Part shown: piece by piece, positions 59,686 through 64,000 of the stretch
Layout of the letters: every line of letters begins with the position of its first letter
How positions within the stretch are numbered: position 1 is the stretch's first letter
NCBI RefSeq assembly: GCF_900101045.1
Contig: NZ_FNFN01000012.1
Coordinates: 42,090 to 106,089, forward strand
Direction: 5' to 3'
DNA from: Nocardioides sp. YR527
Lineage (GTDB): Bacteria > Actinomycetota > Actinomycetes > Propionibacteriales > Nocardioidaceae
DNA: 64,000 nucleotides
Program-made: the position numbers and the translations under genes
The notes under the pieces: model-generated
Databases searched by the model: none
Told to the model about the DNA's origin: nothing
The model's input: only the letters and a program-made list of their open reading frames with translations

Positions 59686-62106
59686 GTGTCCCTCACACTC
59701 GACGAGGCCCGCACACGGGCCGGCGTGCTCAGCTCCGTCTCCTACTCCCTCGATCTCGACCTCACCGGCCCCGAGACCTTCCGGAGTCGCACCCGGGTCC
59801 GGTTTCGATCCACGGTCGCCGAGACGTTCCTGGATCTGAAGGGCGCGCTCGCTGTGTCGCTGGTCGTCAACGGGGAGGCGGTCGAGGCCGCGTACGACGG
59901 TGAGCGGGTGGTCCTGACCGGGCTCTCGACCGGCGCCTTCAACGAGGTGGAGGTGACCGCGACGCTGCCCTGTACTACCGACGGCGACGGGATGCACACG
60001 TTCACCGACCCCGTCGACGGGTCGCGTTATGTGTCCGCCTACCTGGGCATGGACAACGCCGCGAAGGTCTACGCGTGCTTCGACCAGAACGATCTCAAGG
60101 CGCCGTTCGCCGTCGCGGTCACCGCCGATCCGGCCGACACGGTCCTCGCCAACGGTGCCGTCGTCTCGCACGACGCGGGCCGCTGGGTCTTCGCCACCAC
60201 TCCCCCGATCCCGCCGGCCCTGCTGGTCGTCGCCGCCGGGCCGTGGCACTCGGTGCGCTGGACGGCTGCGCTCGACTCCGGGGAGAGCCTCGAGTTCGGC
60301 TGGCATGCCCGGCGGTCGCTGGCGGCCGAGCTGGACCGCGACGCGGACGAGCTGCGGCGTACGTCGGAAGCGTGCTTCGCTCACTATGCCGACCTCATCG
60401 ACGAGCCCTATCCGTTCGACTCCTACGACCAGGTCTTCGTGCCCGGGCTCAACTGGGGCGCGCAGGAGATGCCGGGCTGCGTGACCTACCGCGACGAGCT
60501 GCTGCCGCGCGGCGCGATCACCGACACCCAGCGGGCCATCCGCGCGGTGATCATCGCCCACGAGATGTCGCACATGTGGTTCGGCGACTCGATGACGATG
60601 ACCTGGTGGGAGGACACCTGGCTGCAGGAGTCGTTCGCGGACTACATGGGCTACCGGGTCGCGGAGGCGGGCGCCGGCTTCTCGGACCTGCGGGTCGAGG
60701 TGGAGATCGGGAGCAAGCCGTGGGGCTACCGCTCCGACGCGCGGCGCTCGACCCATCCCGTCGCTCCGCTGGCCGTGGACGTGCCCGACGTGGACACCGC
60801 CGCCACCATCTTCGACGGCATCTCCTACGCCAAGGGCGGGGCCTGTCTGGTGCAGCTCGCCTTCTGGCTCGGTGACGAGGAGTTCATGGCCGGGGTCAAC
60901 CGACACCTGACCCGCTTCCGGTTCGCCAACGCGACGCTGGCCGACTTCGTCGAGTCGCTCGCGGCGAGCTCGCCGAAGGACGTACGCGGCTGGGTGGACG
61001 CCTGGCTGCGGCGCCCGGGGTTCGACACCGTGTCGGTACGGCGCGACGGGGACGTCCCGGTCCTGGAGCGCGAGGGAAGCCGGCCGCACGCGTTCACCGT
61101 CGCCGGCTACGACTCCGCACTGCGGCTCGTGGGACGCAAGCGGGTCGAGCTGGGTGCAGAACCGTTGCCGCTGCCGGAGTTCGCCGGGCTCGTCGTGGTC
61201 CCCAACGCCGGCGGCGAGACCTTCGCCGCGCTCCGCCTCGACCCGGGTTCGTGGGAGGCGCTCTCCGGCGGGCTCTCCCGGCTCGAGGACCCGCTCGTAC
61301 GTGCAGTGCTCTGGTCCGCCACCGCCCTGCGAGTGCGATCGCGCGACCTCTCGGCCGACGACTACCTCGACCTGGTCGAGGCCCACCTTCCTGCGGAGAC
61401 CCGGGCGGACATCATCGAGGGGGTCCTCGCCGAGGCCCGGTCCGTGGTGATCCCGCAACGGGTGCCGGCCTCGCGCGCAGCGGGAGCGGTGGCGCGGGTT
61501 GCCGCCGCGTCCGCCGCGGGCCTGGCGGCTTCCGCTGACGACGAGCAGCGGGCCCTGGCCTGGGCAGGGGCCCTGGCCGCGACCAGCGCGGACGCCGGGC
61601 TGCTGCGCGGCTGGCTGGACGCCGACAAGGTCGGCGTCGGCATCCCGCTGCTGCCGACCACACGCTGGGCGGCGATCGTACGTCTCGCCTCGCTCGGCGA
61701 GGCCGACGCGCGGTTCATCGCGACCGAGCGCGACCTGGACGGCACCGTCGAGGGAGACCTCGGGGCGCTTCGGGCGCTCGCCGCCCGTCCCTCGACCAGC
61801 GCGAAGGACGCCGCCTGGGAGGCGATGCTCGCCCCTGGCGTCGACAACCGTCGCTTCGGGGCGCTGGCATCGGGGATGTGGATCGCCGAACAGGCGCATC
61901 TGCTGCGTCCCTACGTCACCGCCTATCTCGCCGAGGCGCCGGCTCTGGCCATCCGTGGCCAGGCCTTCGCGATCGAGGTCGGGCGCGCCTTCCCTCGGAT
62001 CGCTCTCGACGGCGGGCAGCTCGATGCACTGCGTGCGGCCCTGGCCGGTGACGTACCGACGATCCTGCGGCGTTCCTGGGAGGACCACTTCGACGACCGC
62101 GAGTAG
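59686..62106 (+). CDS. pepN: Aminopeptidase N (M1 family)
   Basis: A cytosolic zinc aminopeptidase removing N-terminal residues from peptides. It has 806 aa from GTG 59686 (VSLTLDEARTRAG), with the strong ribosome site GGAGG just upstream. The exopeptidase motif reads GAQEMPGC, a variant of GAMEN. The zinc site is HEMSHMWFGDSMTMTWWEDTWLQE, that is HExxH plus the distal Glu (the 24-residue block is about 291-314). The C-terminal ERAP1-like helical domain is complete. Length is typical of actinobacterial PepN (about 850 aa). Divergent from rplY. Confidence 0.95.
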   Translation: MSLTLDEARTRAGVLSSVSYSLDLDLTGPETFRSRTRVRFRSTVAETFLDLKGALAVSLVVNGEAVEAAYDGERVVLTGLSTGAFNEVEVTATLPCTTDGDGMHTFTDPVDGSRYVSAYLGMDNAAKVYACFDQNDLKAPFAVAVTADPADTVLANGAVVSHDAGRWVFATTPPIPPALLVVAAGPWHSVRWTAALDSGESLEFGWHARRSLAAELDRDADELRRTSEACFAHYADLIDEPYPFDSYDQVFVPGLNWGAQEMPGCVTYRDELLPRGAITDTQRAIRAVIIAHEMSHMWFGDSMTMTWWEDTWLQESFADYMGYRVAEAGAGFSDLRVEVEIGSKPWGYRSDARRSTHPVAPLAVDVPDVDTAATIFDGISYAKGGACLVQLAFWLGDEEFMAGVNRHLTRFRFANATLADFVESLAASSPKDVRGWVDAWLRRPGFDTVSVRRDGDVPVLEREGSRPHAFTVAGYDSALRLVGRKRVELGAEPLPLPEFAGLVVVPNAGGETFAALRLDPGSWEALSGGLSRLEDPLVRAVLWSATALRVRSRDLSADDYLDLVEAHLPAETRADIIEGVLAEARSVVIPQRVPASRAAGAVARVAAASAAGLAASADDEQRALAWAGALAATSADAGLLRGWLDADKVGVGIPLLPTTRWAAIVRLASLGEADARFIATERDLDGTVEGDLGALRALAARPSTSAKDAAWEAMLAPGVDNRRFGALASGMWIAEQAHLLRPYVTAYLAEAPALAIRGQAFAIEVGRAFPRIALDGGQLDALRAALAGDVPTILRRSWEDHFDDRE

Positions 62107-62154
62107 CGACGACTAGCCTCTATCCGCCCTCGACCCCCACCACTGAGGACGGCC

Positions 62155-63168
62155 ATGAAGAAGAAGCGCATCTGGCTCAGCGTCGGGATCGCGTTCGTCG
62201 TGCTCGTCGGCGCCGTGACCGGCACCGGTTGGTATCTCGCCCACCGGCTCGACCGCCAGGTCCGGACCGTCGACGTCTTCGCCGGGCTCGAGGAGCGTCC
62301 CGAGGCAGCCGGCGAGGCTGCGGGCGCCCTGAACATCCTGCTCCTCGGCACCGACGGACGCACCGGCGGCGAGGCCACCACCGGCAGCGGGGCCACCGCG
62401 TCGTGGACGCCCGGTGAGCAGCGTGCCGACACGATGATGCTGCTCCACCTCAGCGCGGACCGCCGCTCGGCCTCGGTCGTCTCGATCCCACGGGACTCCT
62501 GGGTACGGATCCCGGGCCACGGCAAGGCCAAGGTCAACGCCGCCTTCTCCCAGGGTGGCCCGACGCTCAGCGTGCAGACGGTCGAGAAGCTCACCGGCGT
62601 ACGCATCGACCACGTCGCCTGGGTCGACTGGGCCGGCTTCGAGGAGATCGGCGACCTCCTCGGCGGCGTCGAGGTCTACGTCCCCGAGACCGTCCATGAC
62701 TCCGCGCGCGACCGCACCTGGACCAAGGGCACCCACCTGCTCACCGGCGAGGAAGCCCTCCTCTACGTGCGCCAGCGCTACGGCCTCCCCGGCGGCGACC
62801 TGGACCGCGTGAAGCGCCAGCAGTACGTGCTCCGCTCCATCCTCCGCGGCCTGCGCCAGAGCGTCGACCCGAAGAACCCCAAGAAGGCGTACGACCTCCT
62901 CGACATCATCACCCGCCACCTGACCGTCGACTCCGGCTTCTCCGGCGGTGACCTCCGTGGCCTGGCCCTCGATCTCGCCCGGATGCCTTCCTCGGACCTG
63001 ACGTTCTTCACGGCTCCTGTCGCTGGGCTGGGGCGCGAGGGGAAGCAGAGTGTCGTCCATCTCGATCGGCGCAAGGGGCGGGAGCTGTGGGGCGCTGTGC
63101 GAGAGGACGAGATGGACGCTTGGCTTGCTCAGAACCAGGATGTTCTGACGGGGCGGACGGTCAGCTGA
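62155..63168 (+). CDS. LCP family wall-polymer ligase
   Basis: A 337-residue LytR-CpsA-Psr protein: short basic start (MKKKR), transmembrane helix (about residues 7-29) and an extracytoplasmic LCP domain with LNILLLGTDGRTGG, ADTMMLLHLSADRRSASVVS, IPRDSWVRIPGHGKAKVNAAF, GGVEVYVPE and EALLYVRQRYGLPGGDLDRVKRQQ. It is the third LCP gene in the window and stands apart from the galactan locus, so it may serve another polymer. GAGGACGG upstream of ATG 62155 is the ribosome site. Confidence 0.93.
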   Translation: MKKKRIWLSVGIAFVVLVGAVTGTGWYLAHRLDRQVRTVDVFAGLEERPEAAGEAAGALNILLLGTDGRTGGEATTGSGATASWTPGEQRADTMMLLHLSADRRSASVVSIPRDSWVRIPGHGKAKVNAAFSQGGPTLSVQTVEKLTGVRIDHVAWVDWAGFEEIGDLLGGVEVYVPETVHDSARDRTWTKGTHLLTGEEALLYVRQRYGLPGGDLDRVKRQQYVLRSILRGLRQSVDPKNPKKAYDLLDIITRHLTVDSGFSGGDLRGLALDLARMPSSDLTFFTAPVAGLGREGKQSVVHLDRRKGRELWGAVREDEMDAWLAQNQDVLTGRTVS

Positions 63169-63190
63169 GGGCCTGTGGCTGGTGACCGGA

Positions 63191-63376
63191 GGCCGCCGAC
63201 CCGTTACGGATGGTGTTCTCGGTCTCGTCCGGAGTAAAGGACGGCCTGCGGCCGCCGGCTTCGCCGGCCGCTTCGCGGTCCTTGACACCGGCCGAGCCCG
63301 AGAATTTTGGCTGGCTATCGGGTCGGCGGCGGGGTTTGGCGCGGAGTCCCTTGGGTTGGGTACGGGCTTGGGAATT
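63191..63376 (+). repeat. Modular intergenic repeat, copy C (single module)
   Basis: A half-element: one module identical in layout to the left module of copy B (GCCGCCGACCC end, GTGTTCTCGG, cloverleaf core, GAATTTTGGCTGGCTATCGGG, then a GGTTGGGTA-type tail). The similarity fades near 63376, before the AATT palindromes. It begins 22 bp after the LCP stop codon and again lies between convergent genes. Confidence 0.83.
63229..63291 (+). repeat. Cloverleaf core, copy C
   Basis: A 63-nt core that tiles exactly as 14+11+15+9+14: closing stem ccggagtaaaggac with gtccttgacaccgg, hairpins ggcc-tgc-ggcc, gccggc-ttc-gccggc and cgc-ttc-gcg. Confidence 0.72.
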
Positions 63377-63898
63377 GGCGTCGATGTCCCTCTGCGGGAG
63401 GTCGGGGTCTCGGGGCTTTTACTAGACGATGACACCTTGGCGGTCGCCTCGGCAGTGACCGTGGCCGGCCCGCTGCTGGTGCCTCGGTGGCGACTGTTCG
63501 AGTGGCAGAGGGTGCAGCTTGGTGCCCGGGTTCCCCACGGGTACAGACAGTTCCCCACTGAGATGTCGCTTCCCCCTGCTCCGGAGCGTGGGGAACCTCT
63601 CGTGGCGTGGGACATCATCAGCAGCGGTGGGGAAGCCACATCCAGACGTGGTGCGCGACCACGCCGGGGGCACGGTCCCGCGCCCAGCAGGCACGGTCCC
63701 GCGTCCAGCACATGTGCGGTCGTGCGATCAGCAGCGGGCCGGTGATCCGCACCGGGTTCAAGGGCTTGCAGTGGTTCGACGACGGTCAGCCCCACCGGGG
63801 TCGCGGGAACGAGCGCGCACTGATCGCCTCGGCAGCCATGGACGCGTGGCGGCGAAGAACACGGGTGGTGGGGCGGTGGGGTTTCGGGCGTGGCCTGT
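63377..63898. other. Gene-free stretch with GTTCCCCAC repeats
   Basis: No convincing gene. Two direct copies of GTTCCCCAC (near 63530 and 63550) face inverted copies GTGGGGAA (near 63588 and 63630). A GGCACGGTCCCGCG unit is repeated in tandem near 63675-63705. Possibly a decayed gene or regulatory DNA next to the HNH endonuclease. Confidence 0.4.
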
Positions 63899-64000
63899 TC
63901 AGGTGCGTCGGGTGAACCGGATCCGTCCATCCGGAAGCCGCTCATAGGTGGAGTTGGCGTCGTGGATGCGGCGGTGGTCGCTGGGGCACAACAAGACCAT
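63899..64000 (-). CDS. HNH endonuclease domain protein, C-terminal fragment (cut by window edge)
   Basis: The last 33 codons of a minus-strand gene are present. LLCPSDHRRIHD followed by LPDGRIRFTRRT and a stop is the typical end of an HNH nuclease of the actinobacterial DUF222-HNH group, in which the Cys and His-x-x-x-His residues belong to the HNH metal site. These multi-copy genes are often associated with mobile DNA. The remainder lies outside the window. Confidence 0.7.
   Translation of the reverse strand: MVLLCPSDHRRIHDANSTYERLPDGRIRFTRRT

Noticed and set aside
59617..62088. 823-codon minus-strand open frame opposite pepN
   Set aside because: The plus strand encodes complete aminopeptidase N with HExxH and a ribosome site; the minus frame shows no domain and shadow-like composition.

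Overview
The window comes from the chromosome of a high-GC Gram-positive actinomycete. The best guess is a Nocardioides-like member of the Propionibacteriales; that placement is inference. The evidence is a very high G+C coding bias, GTG/TTG starts, translational overlaps of the ATGA/GTGA/TTGA type, a recurrent TAnnnT box 6-8 nt before start codons, F420 biosynthesis, WhiB, MtrAB-LpqB and LCP proteins. Gene order from secA to manC follows the block known in Mycobacterium tuberculosis as Rv3240c-Rv3264c (secA1, hpf, comF, lpqB, mtrB, mtrA, ahcY, then manB, DUF3499, metallopeptidase, whiB2, fbiA, fbiB, manC). No mycolic-acid genes are seen.

Region 1 (1-20.8 kb, almost all minus strand). The window opens inside secA. 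It continues with a YcaQ-like DNA glycosylase, a wrecked F420-type luciferase-like monooxygenase, a hemerythrin protein, a NarL-type regulator, hpf, a ComF phosphoribosyltransferase and the lpqB-mtrB-mtrA envelope-stress operon. Next come ahcY, an MFS permease, a DUF808 membrane protein and three tandem solute-binding-protein paralogues (the third is a pseudogene). The region ends with a SIS-domain protein, Trm112, manB and DUF3499.

Region 2 (20.8-32 kb). This holds a degenerate zincin, a DUF5719 protein and a giant membrane glycosyltransferase in one operon, whiB, then fbiA-fbiB (coenzyme F420), a DUF3105 protein, manC (GDP-mannose) and a TIGR03089 protein. The manC start lies inside an 18-bp perfect hairpin that also carries a proline-rich upstream ORF.

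Region 3 (32-44.1 kb). This is a cell-surface galactan and wall-polymer locus. It encodes a secreted PGRP amidase with FG-GAP repeats, a Wzt/Wzm O-antigen-type exporter, GlfT2, UDP-galactopyranose mutase, two GlfT1-like glycosyltransferases and two divergent LCP ligases. The likely logic is UDP-Galf synthesis, galactan polymerisation, export and attachment.

Region 4 (44.1-64 kb). It contains an ABC exporter with its two-component system, a crotonase, gluconokinase, a dienelactone hydrolase, an SRPBCC protein and CysQ. It also contains a Ser/Thr kinase fused to an extracellular NIT sensor, a polyprenyl glycosylphosphotransferase with LuxR/HK regulators, pth-rplY, aminopeptidase N, a third LCP protein and the last codons of an HNH endonuclease.

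The most unusual structure is a modular intergenic repeat present at three loci (21.2-21.7, 50.4-51.0 and 63.2-63.4 kb), always in a spacer between convergent genes. Its module holds a 63-66 nt core that tiles exactly into a closing stem plus three hairpins (a cloverleaf or four-way-junction shape), with paired base changes between copies. The full copy has two modules in inverted orientation around a centre with AATT-centred palindromes. No tRNA, rRNA, CRISPR array, transposase or prophage was recognised.
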